The position numbers were made by a program, and so were the translations under genes. From contig NZ_CP113519.1 of NCBI RefSeq assembly GCF_026723825.1, forward strand, positions 3,782,001 to 3,846,000: a stretch of 64,000 bases of DNA, in the 5' to 3' direction. Shown here piece after piece: positions 15,999 through 24,676 of the stretch. A model generated the notes under the pieces. The model was given only the letters and a program-made list of their open reading frames with translations, had not been told where the DNA came from and made no database searches. Positions within the stretch are counted from its first letter, which is position 1, and every line of letters starts with the position of its first letter. This DNA comes from Pseudomonas sp. GOM7. Its GTDB lineage: Bacteria; Pseudomonadota; Gammaproteobacteria; Pseudomonadales; Pseudomonadaceae.

Positions 15999-16805
15999 AT
16001 GCCCTACTTCGACAATGACGGTTGCCAGCTCCACTACGAGGATCGTGGCCACGGCACACCCGTGCTACTGGTGCACGGCCTGGGCTCCAGCACCCTGGAC
16101 TGGGAAGCGCAGATTCCCGCGCTGAGCGCCCATTACCGCGTGCTGGCCCTGGACGTACGCGGCCATGGCCGCTCGGACAAACCTCACCAGCGTTATCGCA
16201 TGCTCGACTTCGCCGACGATGTCGCGGCATTGATCGAACATCTGCAACTGCCACCGGTGCACCTGGTGGGCATTTCCATGGGTGGCATGATCGGCTTTCA
16301 GCTCGGTGTTGATCAGCCGCATCTGCTGCGCAGCCTGACCATCGTCAACAGTGCTCCGGAAGTGAAGCCGCACAACCTGCGCGAGCGCCTGGAAATCGCC
16401 AAACGCTGGCTGCTGGCTCGTCTGCTGCCACTGGACACCATCGCCAAGGGCCTGGGCAAACTGCTGTTCCCCCTGCCGGAACAGGCCGAACTGCGGCGCA
16501 AGGTAGAGCAGCGTTGGCCGCAGAACGACAAGCGTGCCTATCTCGCCAGCCTCGACGCCATCATCGGCTGGGGCGTGCGGGAACGGCTGCAACGCATCAC
16601 CTGTCCTACTCTGGTGATCACCGCCGATCGCGACTACACCCCGATCGAACTCAAGCAGGCCTATGTGAAAGAGCTCCCCGACGCGCGCCTGCAGGTGATC
16701 GATCATTCACGCCACGCCACACCGCTGGATCAACCGCAACGCTTCAACACCGTCCTGCTCGACTTCCTCGCCGAAGTCGACGGCTCTGCCAACAAGGAAA
16801 ACTGA
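15999..16805 (+). CDS. Alpha/beta-fold hydrolase
   Basis: The 268-residue enzyme has LLVHGLGSSTLDW (oxyanion region) and the nucleophile elbow GISMGG (Ser near residue 94). The acid is the Asp in VITADRDYTP and the His is in IDHSRHATPLDQP. The catalytic triad is therefore complete. The closest general class is the esterase / 3-oxoadipate enol-lactonase-like hydrolases; the substrate is unknown. It starts 8 bases after the LysR gene and 5 bases before ppiA. Confidence 0.88.
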   Translation: MPYFDNDGCQLHYEDRGHGTPVLLVHGLGSSTLDWEAQIPALSAHYRVLALDVRGHGRSDKPHQRYRMLDFADDVAALIEHLQLPPVHLVGISMGGMIGFQLGVDQPHLLRSLTIVNSAPEVKPHNLRERLEIAKRWLLARLLPLDTIAKGLGKLLFPLPEQAELRRKVEQRWPQNDKRAYLASLDAIIGWGVRERLQRITCPTLVITADRDYTPIELKQAYVKELPDARLQVIDHSRHATPLDQPQRFNTVLLDFLAEVDGSANKEN

Positions 16806-16810
16806 CCATC

Positions 16811-17365
16811 ATGCTCAAGCAACTCGCGCTCGCTGCCTGCACCCTGCTGCTGTCCTCCAGCCTGCTGGCGGCAGAAAACCCCAAGGTGCTGCTGACCACC
16901 AGCCTGGGGCAAATCGAAGTGGAGCTGGACGCCGACAAGGCGCCGATCAGCACGCAGAACTTCCTCAAGTACGTCGACAGCGGCTTCTACAACGGCACCC
17001 AGTTCCACCGCGTGATGCCCGGTTTCATGATCCAGGGCGGTGGCTTCGATGCCGACATGCGCCAGAAGGACACCGACGCCCCGATCAGGAACGAGGCCGA
17101 CAACGGCTTGCACAACGTCCGTGGCACGCTGGCCATGGCCCGCACCCAGGTGCGCGACTCGGCCACCAGCCAGTTCTTCATCAACCAGAAGGACAACGCC
17201 TTCCTCGACCACGGCTCGCGCGACTTCGGCTATGCCGTGTTCGGCAAGGTGATCCGTGGCATGGACGTGGTGGACAAGATCGCCCAGGTGCCCACCGGCA
17301 ACCGTGGCATGCACCAGAACGTACCGCGCGAGCCGGTGCTGATCCTCGACGCCAAGCGCTTGTAA
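16811..17365 (+). CDS. ppiA: Periplasmic peptidyl-prolyl cis-trans isomerase A (cyclophilin)
   Basis: The 184-residue cyclophilin has a signal peptide (about 1-20, LLLSSSLLAA|ENP). The catalytic core has FHRVMPGFMIQGG (Arg and Phe of the active site), ATSQFFINQKDN and FGYAVFGKVIRGMDVVD. It assists folding in the periplasm. The ATG at 16811 is five bases after the hydrolase stop and starts the signal peptide; the much longer open frame upstream is a shadow of the hydrolase. A strong terminator follows at 17458-17487. Confidence 0.95.
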   Translation: MLKQLALAACTLLLSSSLLAAENPKVLLTTSLGQIEVELDADKAPISTQNFLKYVDSGFYNGTQFHRVMPGFMIQGGGFDADMRQKDTDAPIRNEADNGLHNVRGTLAMARTQVRDSATSQFFINQKDNAFLDHGSRDFGYAVFGKVIRGMDVVDKIAQVPTGNRGMHQNVPREPVLILDAKRL

Positions 17366-17376
17366 AACCGTAGCCC

Positions 17377-17436
17377 GTAGCCCGGATGAAATCCGGGGAA
17401 CATGTATCGCCATCGCCCGGATTTCATCCGGGCTAC
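17377..17436. repeat. Paired REP-like inverted repeat (GTAGCCCGGATGAAATCCGGG type)
   Basis: A 21-base unit at 17377-17397 is repeated in exact inverse complement at 17416-17436, separated by 18 bases. Single copies of the same family occur at 28333-28357 and 51749-51773, and a decayed one near 13780. All are intergenic, and each unit is itself palindromic (CCCGGAT...ATCCGGG). Confidence 0.75.
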
Positions 17437-17457
17437 GCATGCATGAGCCACCTGAAA

Positions 17458-17487
17458 CGACAAAGCCGCCCATCGGCGGCTTTGTCG
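17458..17487 (+). terminator. Terminator after ppiA
   Basis: CGACAAAGCCGCC (17458-17470) pairs perfectly with GGCGGCTTTGTCG (17475-17487) around CATC. The T run is short (TTT inside the stem, then TTG), but the 13-bp stem is strong. Confidence 0.7.
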
Positions 17488-17509
17488 TTGAGCGGAAACG
17501 CTCATTTTT

Positions 17510-18390
17510 GGTTCATCGCATTTTCAGGGGGAATACCTGGACACCGGACTGGCAAGTTTGTGTTTTTCTGGTGCTTGTTCCGAATTGCCGCGTTTTTGCT
17601 GATGTTTTTGGTTTCGCCCTCCCGGGCGAGTCACTTTTGTAGGGCAAAAGTAACCAAAACCCTCCGCCCGGTCATCCGGCCCTGGCTTCGCCAGGGTTCG
17701 CTCACTCCATCGCCGTTCCAGAGGCCCGCCACGGTGGGCCATCCCTGGCCCATCGCGGCTCTCGCGGCATCCATGCCGCTCAACCTCTTCCACGACGATT
17801 GCGTTCGCCCTCCTGGGCGGGCTCTGCACACGCCTGAACCTGCGGTAACCCAGAATTAGCATGGAAGTGCTTGAATATGAGGTCAGCCTTAGGCTGACCA
17901 GAATGCCGGCCTCAGGCCGGCAAACTATGCAAGTGGGTGAAACTATGCGAATGAAAGTATCGGTTTAATTTGATGGCTACATTGCGACTTCACAGCCGTC
18001 AGAGCACGCAGCGCCAACCTGGCATACCTGTCCGCTCAGGCGCGCGAATGCCCCCTTCAGGAGGCCGAACGTAGGCATTGCGCAGGGGGCGAGCGGCATG
18101 GATGCCGCGAGATACCGATGGCGGCCCCGCGTAATGGGCCAGGGATGGCCCATGTACGCCGACCCCGGAGCGGTGCCGGAGTGAGGGGAGTCGAGCGAAG
18201 CGAGACCCGGATGGCGGGGGGGCGTTTCTTTGGCTTACTTTTCTTTGCGCATTTCAAAGAAAAGTGAGTCGCCCGAGGGGGCGAAACAAGGAGTTTCCGA
18301 ACACACTGAAGCGGCGTCCAGACCACCAAAGAACACACAAACTTGCCAGTCCGGTATCAAAACCAACTTCCCGAGATCCCGCGAAAAACC
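17510..18390. mobile_element. Non-coding inverted-arm element, copy 2 (MITE-like)
   Basis: This 881-bp copy has the same plan as 4713-5625: ends GGTTCATCGC and GCGAAAAACC, the inner inverted motif ACTGGCAAGTTTG, two diverged inverted arms and a central pair of hairpins (17882-17898 and 17905-17921). Its left end matches the inverted right end of copy 3 (GGTTCATCGCATTTTCAGGGG). Its right end matches the left end of copies 1 and 3. The end sequences have therefore been exchanged between copies. The flanking 8-mers are TCATTTTT (17502-17509) and TTATTTTT (18391-18398), 7 of 8 identical. The right one contains the fpr stop codon. The right arm lacks the GGCGGCAAT spacer seen in copies 1 and 3. 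There is no transposase. Confidence 0.87.
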
Positions 18391-19170
18391 TTATTTTTCC
18401 ACGAAGGCACGCTCGATCAGATAGTCCCCCGGCTCACGCATACGCGGGGAGATCTTCAGGCCGAAGCTGTCGAGCACCTGGCTGGTCTCGTCGAGCATGC
18501 TCGGGCTGCCGCAGATCATGGCGCGGTCGTCCTGCGGATTGATCGGCGGCAGGCCAATGTCGGCGAACAGCTTGCCACTGCGCATCAGGTCGGTCAGCCG
18601 GCCCTGATTCTCGAACGGCTCACGGGTCACCGTCGGGTAATAGATCAGCTTCTCTTTCAGCGCATCGCCGAAGAACTCGTTGCGCGGCAGATGCTCGGTG
18701 ATGAACTCGCGGTAGGCCACTTCGTTCACGTAGCGCACGCCATGCACCAGGATCACCTTCTCGAAACGTTCGTAGGTTTCCGGATCCTGGATCACGCTCA
18801 TGAACGGCGCCAGGCCGGTGCCGGTGCTGAGCAGGTACAGGTGCTTGCCGGGGTTGAGGTCATCGAGCACCAGGGTGCCGGTGGGTTTCTTGCTGATGAT
18901 GATCTCGTCGCCTTCCTTGAGGTGCTGCAACTGCGAGGTCAACGGGCCATCGGGCACCTTGATGCTGAAGAACTCCAGGTGCTCTTCCCAGTTCGGGCTG
19001 GCGATGGAGTAGGCGCGCATCAGCGGGCGACCATTGGGCTGTTGCAGGCCGATCATCACGAACTGGCCATTCTCGAAGCGCAGGCCCGGGTCACGGGTGC
19101 ACTTGAAGCTGAACAGGGTATCGTTCCAGTGGTGGACGCTGAGCACGCGCTCGACGTTCATATTGCTCAT
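18391..19170 (-). CDS. fpr: Ferredoxin/flavodoxin-NADP+ reductase
   Basis: The 259-residue FAD enzyme shuttles electrons between NADPH and ferredoxin or flavodoxin. The FAD-binding motif RAYSIASP lies near residue 51, with LEFFSIKVPDGPLTS after it. The NADP site is LLSTGTGLAPFMSVI and the C-terminal ICGSPSMLDE and DYLIERAFVEK. Length and ending are those of Pseudomonas Fpr (subclass I). The ATG at 19170 gives MSNMNVERVLSVHHWND; the longer frame adds 23 residues from the regulatory region. It is divergent from finR. Repeat element copy 2 is inserted exactly at its stop codon. Confidence 0.96.
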   Translation of the reverse strand: MSNMNVERVLSVHHWNDTLFSFKCTRDPGLRFENGQFVMIGLQQPNGRPLMRAYSIASPNWEEHLEFFSIKVPDGPLTSQLQHLKEGDEIIISKKPTGTLVLDDLNPGKHLYLLSTGTGLAPFMSVIQDPETYERFEKVILVHGVRYVNEVAYREFITEHLPRNEFFGDALKEKLIYYPTVTREPFENQGRLTDLMRSGKLFADIGLPPINPQDDRAMICGSPSMLDETSQVLDSFGLKISPRMREPGDYLIERAFVEK

Positions 19171-19270
19171 GATGATGTTTTCCTCGAGAAACACAGCGCC
19201 CAAAGGCGCGATTGCGCGGCATTCTATTCGCGGCAACAATATCTGTTAAGTGGATTATCAAGATATAGGT

Positions 19271-19287
19271 TATCGGTTATATCGATA
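19271..19287. promoter_or_regulatory. Candidate FinR operator overlapping the finR start
   Basis: TATCG (19271-19275) and CGATA (19283-19287) are inverted with a 7-base spacer and contain a T-N11-A LysR box. The right half includes the A of the finR start codon. The finR-fpr intergenic region is only 116 bases. Binding is inferred from position and from known FinR control of fpr in P. putida. Confidence 0.45.
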
Positions 19288-20213
19288 TGCGATTTACCCT
19301 CAGACAGCTTCAGGTCTTCGTCGCCGTGGCGCAGCATGAGAGCGTTTCCCGCGCCGCGCAATCGCTCGCATTGTCGCAGTCTGCCACCAGCACCTCGCTC
19401 ACCGAGCTGGAGCGCCAGTCCGACTGCCAGTTGTTCGACCGTGCTGGCAAACGCCTGGCGCTCAATGCCCTGGGCCATCAACTGCTGCCCCAGGCGGTGG
19501 CCCTGCTCGACCAGGCCCGCGAGATCGAACGCCTGCTCGGTGGCAAGAGCGGCTATGGCTCGTTGAACGTTGGCGCTACGCTGACCGTGGGCAACTACCT
19601 GGCCACCCTGCTGATCGGCAGCTTCATGCAGCATCACCCCGAATGCCGGGTGAAGCTGCAGGTGCACAACACCGCCCACGTGGTGCAGCAGGTGGCCCAC
19701 TACGAACTGGATCTGGGGCTGATCGAAGGCGACTGCCAGCACCCGGACATCGAGGTGCAGCCCTGGGTCGAGGACGAGCTGGTGGTGTTCTGCGCGCCAC
19801 AACACCCGCTGGCCCAGCGCGGCAGCGCCAGTCTGGAAGAGTTGACCCACGAAGCCTGGATCCTGCGTGAACAGGGTTCGGGCACCCGCCTGACCTTCGA
19901 CCAGGCCATGCGCCATCACCCCAACCGCTTGAATATCCGCCTGGAGCTGGAACACACCGAAGCGATCAAGCGCGCCGTGGAATCCGGCCTGGGCATCGGC
20001 TGCATTTCCCGCCTGGCCCTGCGCGACGCCATCCGCCGGGGCAGCCTGGTGGCGGTGGAAACCCCGGCGCTGGATCTGCGTCGGCAGTTCTACTTCATCT
20101 GGCACAAACAGAAATACCAGACCGCCGCCATGCGCGAATTCCTCGAGCAGTGCCGTGCCCTCACCGCAGGTGTGAGTCGCAGCGATCAGATCGTGCTGCC
20201 TCCCATCGTCTGA
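19287..20213 (+). CDS. finR: LysR-family regulator FinR
   Basis: The 308-residue protein has an N-terminal winged helix (RFTLRQLQVFVAVAQHESVS..., about 1-62) and a LysR effector domain. Divergent placement beside fpr identifies it as FinR, which in P. putida activates fpr under redox and superoxide stress. No ribosome binding site is apparent before the ATG; the nearest AGG is 17 bases away. The start lies inside a palindrome, so translation may be weak or leaderless. Confidence 0.88.
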   Translation: MRFTLRQLQVFVAVAQHESVSRAAQSLALSQSATSTSLTELERQSDCQLFDRAGKRLALNALGHQLLPQAVALLDQAREIERLLGGKSGYGSLNVGATLTVGNYLATLLIGSFMQHHPECRVKLQVHNTAHVVQQVAHYELDLGLIEGDCQHPDIEVQPWVEDELVVFCAPQHPLAQRGSASLEELTHEAWILREQGSGTRLTFDQAMRHHPNRLNIRLELEHTEAIKRAVESGLGIGCISRLALRDAIRRGSLVAVETPALDLRRQFYFIWHKQKYQTAAMREFLEQCRALTAGVSRSDQIVLPPIV

Positions 20214-20230
20214 ACAGACTGGGCTTGGGC

Positions 20231-20881
20231 TCAGTGCGCCGGGATCGACTCCATCTGCTGCAACAGCAAGGCTGCCTGAGTCCGGGTACGCACCCCCAGC
20301 TTGCGGAAGATGGCGGTAACGTGGGCTTTGACCGTGGCCTCGGAAACGCTCAGCTCGTAGGCGATCTGTTTGTTCAGCAAGCCCTCGCAAACCATGGTGA
20401 GCACGCGGAACTGTTGCGGCGTGAGGCTGGCCAGCCCGGCACTGGCGGCCTTGGTTTCCTCCGACACCGGCGCACTCTCCTCGGCCAGCGGCGGCCACCA
20501 GGTGTCGCCATCGAGCACCTGGCGCACGGCCTGCTGCAAGGTTTCCAGCGGGCTGGATTTGGGAATGAAGCCACTGGCGCCGAACTCGCGAGAGCGATTG
20601 ACCACCGACGCCTCTTCCTGAGCGGAGATCATCACCACCGGGATTTGCGGATACTGCCCGCGCAGCAGTACCAGGCCGGAAAAGCCATAAGCGCCGGGCA
20701 TGTTCAAGTCGAGCAGCACCAGATCCCAGTCGCCCTTCTCGGCCAGGCGGCCTTCCAGCTCGGCGATGCTGGCAGCTTCCACCAGACGTACATCGGGCCC
20801 CAGCCCCAGGGTCAACGCCTGATGCAGGGCGCTGCGAAAAAGCGGGTGATCATCGGCAATCAGGATTTCATAAACGGCCAT
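20231..20881 (-). CDS. erdR: LuxR-family response regulator ErdR/CrbR
   Basis: The 216-residue protein has a receiver domain (residues 1-125) with the acidic pair ADD near residue 10, the phospho-acceptor Asp in LVLLDLNMPG and the conserved Lys in GFIPKSSP. A LuxR/NarL helix-turn-helix follows (about 148-210, LLNKQIAYELSVSEATVKAHV). It matches Pseudomonas ErdR (CrbR), which works with the MxtR/CrbS kinase to control acetate and ethanol use, notably acetyl-CoA synthetase. No kinase gene is adjacent, as is usual for this orphan regulator. AGGA lies 7 bases before the ATG. Confidence 0.87.
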   Translation of the reverse strand: MAVYEILIADDHPLFRSALHQALTLGLGPDVRLVEAASIAELEGRLAEKGDWDLVLLDLNMPGAYGFSGLVLLRGQYPQIPVVMISAQEEASVVNRSREFGASGFIPKSSPLETLQQAVRQVLDGDTWWPPLAEESAPVSEETKAASAGLASLTPQQFRVLTMVCEGLLNKQIAYELSVSEATVKAHVTAIFRKLGVRTRTQAALLLQQMESIPAH

Positions 20882-21073
20882 TGGCGGATCCTGTTGTTTT
20901 TATGAGCGGCGCCCTGTAACAGCGCCTCGACTCCCTTGTCCGCTCAGCGTAGCGCATCTGGCACGCCGCCTCCCCTCGCGGAGCCAGGGCGGCGCTCAGC
21001 ATGCCGAGACGTGACGAGGTGGTCAAGCTCGATACTTTGCGGCAGGATGCTGCGCTTTGCACCGAGAACTGCC

Positions 21074-21994
21074 ATGCCAAATCCCGCCCTGCGTGCCGAT
21101 CTGCTGATGCTGTTGACCGCGATGATCTGGGGCAGCGCCTTCGTCGCCCAGCGCCTGGGCATGGACAGCATCGGCCCCTTTCTCTATACCGGCCTGCGTT
21201 TCGCCCTCGCCTGCCTGGCCCTGCTGCCGGTACTGATGCTGCTGCAACGCGGCAAGCGCCAGCGGCCCGCTGCGCTCGATCGCAGCACATTGCTTGGCGG
21301 CGTGAGCATGGGCCTGGTACTGGCGCTGGGGATCAATCTGCAGCAGGTCGGCCTGCTGTTCACCAGCGTCACCAATTCCGGCTTCATTACCGGACTGTAC
21401 GTGATCGTGGTGCCGCTGCTCGGTCTGTTCATCGGTCAGCGCAGCAGCCTGGGCATCTGGCTGGGCGCCAGCCTGGCGGTGCTCGGCATGTTCCTGCTCA
21501 GTGTCGGGGAAGGCTTCAGCGTCGCGCCCGGCGATTGGCTGCAACTGGCCGGCGCCTTCGTCTGGGGCATCCATGTGCTGCTGGTGAGTTTTTTCGCCAG
21601 CCGTCATGACCCGCTGCGCCTGGCCTTGATCCAGTTCGTCACCTGCGCGCTGATCAGCCTGCTGCTGGCAACGATCTTCGAGACGGCAACGCCAGACGGC
21701 ATCCTTGCCGCCGCACCGGCCATCCTCTACGGTGGCCTGCTCGGTGTGGCGGTCGGGTTCACCCTGCAGGTGGTGGCGCAGCAGCACGCCATCGCCTCGC
21801 ATGCGGCGATCATCCTGTCGCTGGAAGCGGTGTTCGCCGCCATCGCCGGCGCCCTGCTGCTGGGCGAAGTACTGGCCTTGCGCGGCTACCTGGGTTGCGC
21901 CTTGATGTTCGCCGGCATGCTGATCGCGCAGTTGTGGCCGAAACCGCTGGTCGTCAGCGGTACGCCTGCAGACGCCGGTGCAGCGCGTCGTTGA
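21074..21994 (+). CDS. EamA/DMT-family transporter
   Basis: The 306-residue protein has ten membrane helices in two EamA repeats. The first starts LLMLLTAMIWGSAFVAQRLGMD and the second includes GAFVWGIHVLLVSFFA. ATG 21074 is used because the longer frame adds 46 arginine-rich residues unlike a transporter. Its last 41 bases overlap the end of the convergent DTW-domain gene. Confidence 0.88.
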   Translation: MPNPALRADLLMLLTAMIWGSAFVAQRLGMDSIGPFLYTGLRFALACLALLPVLMLLQRGKRQRPAALDRSTLLGGVSMGLVLALGINLQQVGLLFTSVTNSGFITGLYVIVVPLLGLFIGQRSSLGIWLGASLAVLGMFLLSVGEGFSVAPGDWLQLAGAFVWGIHVLLVSFFASRHDPLRLALIQFVTCALISLLLATIFETATPDGILAAAPAILYGGLLGVAVGFTLQVVAQQHAIASHAAIILSLEAVFAAIAGALLLGEVLALRGYLGCALMFAGMLIAQLWPKPLVVSGTPADAGAARR

Positions 21995-22688
21995 GATCCA
22001 GCGGCAGGCGCCGCTTGGCTGCCAGGTAGTGCTGGCTGAAGGCATCCAGATAATCGTCCAGTGCGGCACTGGCCTGGTCATCGCCGGCCAGCTCCAGGCA
22101 CAACGCCGCCACCTCGGCAGTGCACAGGTGGTCGCCGCGCGTCGAGCGGCGCAGGCGATAGCGCGAGAGCTGCTCCGGCTTGAAGCTGAGCACCGGCAGC
22201 GCATCCAGATAGGGGCTCTTGCGAAACATCTTGCGCGCCTCGGTCCAAGTGGCATCCAGCAGCACGAACAGAGGCCGTTTGCCGGGCGCCAGATTGACCT
22301 CCTCGACCACGCGTTCCTGGCCGGCATATTCACCGGGAAATACCAGATAAGGCTGCCACTGTGGCTCGGCCAGCAGAGCCGGCAAGGCCGGATCCACCTC
22401 GGTACGCGCCCAACCGAAGGCGTGGGTATCGGGCACCACGTCGGCGATCAGCCAGCCGGTATTGCTTGGTTTGAGCGCCTCGATATCGTGCATCACCAGG
22501 CACATGCCCGACTGCGCCGCAACCTGCGGGCGCCAGGCGCACAGGCAATAGGCCGGCTGGATGCGACAGGCCGGGCAGCGCTCGGCTCGCGAGCCACGGG
22601 CGATGAAGGGTTTCAGGCTACGCGCCAGACGCTCGGCGCGCAGGCGGGCAACGGCATGCTGAGGCGCAGGAGAAGAAGGTAAGGTCAT
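21954..22688 (-). CDS. DTW-domain protein, tRNA-uridine aminocarboxypropyltransferase-like
   Basis: The 244-residue protein has a cysteine cluster RCPACRIQPAYCLC (about 40-53, probable zinc site). The core motif is FVLLDATWTEARKM, where the family's DTW appears as DATW. Related TapT/YfiP enzymes put a 3-amino-3-carboxypropyl group from SAM on uridine 47 of tRNAs (acp3U). The ATG at 22688 is used; an upstream TTG would add six residues. Convergent overlap with the EamA gene is 41 bases. Which tRNAs it modifies cannot be told. Confidence 0.82.
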   Translation of the reverse strand: MTLPSSPAPQHAVARLRAERLARSLKPFIARGSRAERCPACRIQPAYCLCAWRPQVAAQSGMCLVMHDIEALKPSNTGWLIADVVPDTHAFGWARTEVDPALPALLAEPQWQPYLVFPGEYAGQERVVEEVNLAPGKRPLFVLLDATWTEARKMFRKSPYLDALPVLSFKPEQLSRYRLRRSTRGDHLCTAEVAALCLELAGDDQASAALDDYLDAFSQHYLAAKRRLPLDLNDALHRRLQAYR

Positions 22689-22742
22689 GACGCGATGGGC
22701 CGGCAAAGGGGGCGCAAGTCTAACACCCCCTGCCGCCCGGCT

Positions 22743-24440
22743 TCAGAAGCTGTGATTCAGCGCCAGACCAACGAAGTGGATGCGCGTGCGATATTCACCC
22801 GTGTAATTACCGCCATTGCCGGTGCAGCGTTCGCCACTGTCCACGTACAGACCGCCACTGCCCGGCACCCAGCCGGCAGGCGAACAGCCGTCGCGGTAGT
22901 CCATCTTGCCGCTGGAGAACTGCACGAAGCTGTAGGCCAGATCTACCGAGGTATCGGGGGTGAACTTGTAGTTGGCACCAAAGGACAGCCAGTAGCGGTC
23001 AGCATCCGGGAAAGCCGGATGGCGCAACTCGGGGGAGTTGACCGGCGACTTGTCGTAGGCCACCCCGGTACGCAACAGCAGGTCGTCGCTGTACTGGTAG
23101 TTCATGCCCAGGGAAATCTTGTAGGTGTCCTTCCAATCCTGCTTGACTGCCAGATCACCCTCGGTGACGCCATTGAAGTAGGGATAACCGGCAACCTGGT
23201 CGATCCCTATGCGCACTTCGTCGAGCCGGGAGTGGCGAGTGAAGGTCAGGTCAGCCATCAACGCCACCTTGTCGTTGAGTTGATGGAAGGCGCTGAACGA
23301 GAGGGTTTCCGGGGTATCGATGGCGGTCTTGGCCGTGGAGTTCGGGTGCAGGCGGGTTGCGGCAAAGTCGCCGGGGTTGACCCAGTTGTTCTCGTCAAAG
23401 ACCTGTTGCAAGGCGTCCGTGGGGGGCACATAGATATTGAGGAGAGGGATGGTGAACCCACCCTCCAATGAGGTTGCAGGCGAAGGCACGGCTCCCTGCA
23501 CATCGGCGAAGCTCCACTTGGTCTCACCTTCCAGGGTATGACGGATATGCGAGCGATAGGCTACGCCGAAGCGCGTCGACTCGGTCGGCTCCCACATGTA
23601 GCCGATATTCCAGCCATAACCCCAGTCGTCACCCTTGACGCGGAAATAGCCATCGCCCTGCACGTTGTTGGCGAAGTTGTTCGCCACGCAATCGACGAAG
23701 CCATCGCGATCCGCCACACCTCGACAGGAGGTGATTTCCTCGGGCACTGGAACCCCGGCAATGCCGCCGACGATCGGCCCCAGAATCGGATCGGCGGCGT
23801 TACGAGTGCTTTCATAGTTGGCATCGACGAACTGCCCGGCCAACTGCCGCGAAGCCCCCTTCACATCGGCAGCGCCACGTTGAATCGACTTGATGTACTG
23901 CGCCGAGACGCCAAAGCCGATGCTGTGGTGTTCGTTGAAGCGAAAGGAAATACTGGGGTTGAAGGTCACGGTTTCCAGGCTGGCGGACTGAATGCCGTAG
24001 CGTCCGGCCCAGTCTTCCTTGTAATCGAGCTTGGCGCCGTAGGGCGTGAAGATGCCCAGACCGATGGTCACCCGGTCGTTGATCTCATGCGAGACATAGA
24101 AATTCGGCGCCCCGGCCGCATCCGGTAGGAAGTCACCGGCATCGCCCTGCACCGGATTGCCGAATACGTCACGACTGCCTTTGTCCTCGTACTTGCCATC
24201 GGGCAACACCAGGGTCAACCCGGAGGTCACCTGAGTGCCTTTGAGCCGTGCCAGGCCTGCCGGGTTGTAGAAAATGGTCGAAGGGTCAGCCGCTTCCGCA
24301 CCGTTGGCATGGGCAGTGCCCTGAGCGGCAACGGACTGGGAACCGAAGTGATAACCGGAGGCCTGCACCTCTAGGCAGGGCAAAACCAATAAACTGCCAG
24401 CCATCAGAGACGATGGCCAGCGCCGAGAGAAAGTTGTCAT
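22743..24440 (-). CDS. FadL-family outer-membrane transporter
   Basis: The 565-residue beta-barrel protein has a signal peptide (about 1-28, ending LEVQASGYHFGSQSV). The N-terminal hatch carries the family signature FYNPAGLARL. A long run of alternating strands follows, ending in the aromatic C-terminus LALNHSF. It imports long-chain fatty acids or other hydrophobic compounds. Two cysteine pairs are present, in a loop (SCRGVADRDGFVDC) and near the C-terminus. The ATG at 24440 starts the signal peptide. It is longer than E. coli FadL (about 446 residues) because of extended loops. Confidence 0.9.
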   Translation of the reverse strand: MTTFSRRWPSSLMAGSLLVLPCLEVQASGYHFGSQSVAAQGTAHANGAEAADPSTIFYNPAGLARLKGTQVTSGLTLVLPDGKYEDKGSRDVFGNPVQGDAGDFLPDAAGAPNFYVSHEINDRVTIGLGIFTPYGAKLDYKEDWAGRYGIQSASLETVTFNPSISFRFNEHHSIGFGVSAQYIKSIQRGAADVKGASRQLAGQFVDANYESTRNAADPILGPIVGGIAGVPVPEEITSCRGVADRDGFVDCVANNFANNVQGDGYFRVKGDDWGYGWNIGYMWEPTESTRFGVAYRSHIRHTLEGETKWSFADVQGAVPSPATSLEGGFTIPLLNIYVPPTDALQQVFDENNWVNPGDFAATRLHPNSTAKTAIDTPETLSFSAFHQLNDKVALMADLTFTRHSRLDEVRIGIDQVAGYPYFNGVTEGDLAVKQDWKDTYKISLGMNYQYSDDLLLRTGVAYDKSPVNSPELRHPAFPDADRYWLSFGANYKFTPDTSVDLAYSFVQFSSGKMDYRDGCSPAGWVPGSGGLYVDSGERCTGNGGNYTGEYRTRIHFVGLALNHSF

Positions 24441-24676
24441 TATTATTCTCCTGCACTGCACGCTGTCTTGAACGCCGCTTGCACAGCGGCTAGTTCTTCG
24501 GACGGACGTACTATGAGGACGATCCCCAGCCTTTGGTCGTGACGGCGACTGACAGCCAAATGCCATCAGGTCTCATTTGGTAACACCGGCTTTGTTACGA
24601 GCAAATGGCCAGCAGCCGAACAATGGCCACGCCATTCTGTCCAACCCCTTGTCCTTGTTTTCAGGAGTCAACCCAG

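Noticed and set aside
18343..19566. A 407-codon plus-strand open frame opposite fpr and running into finR
   Set aside because: Antisense to a fully recognisable Fpr and out of frame with FinR.
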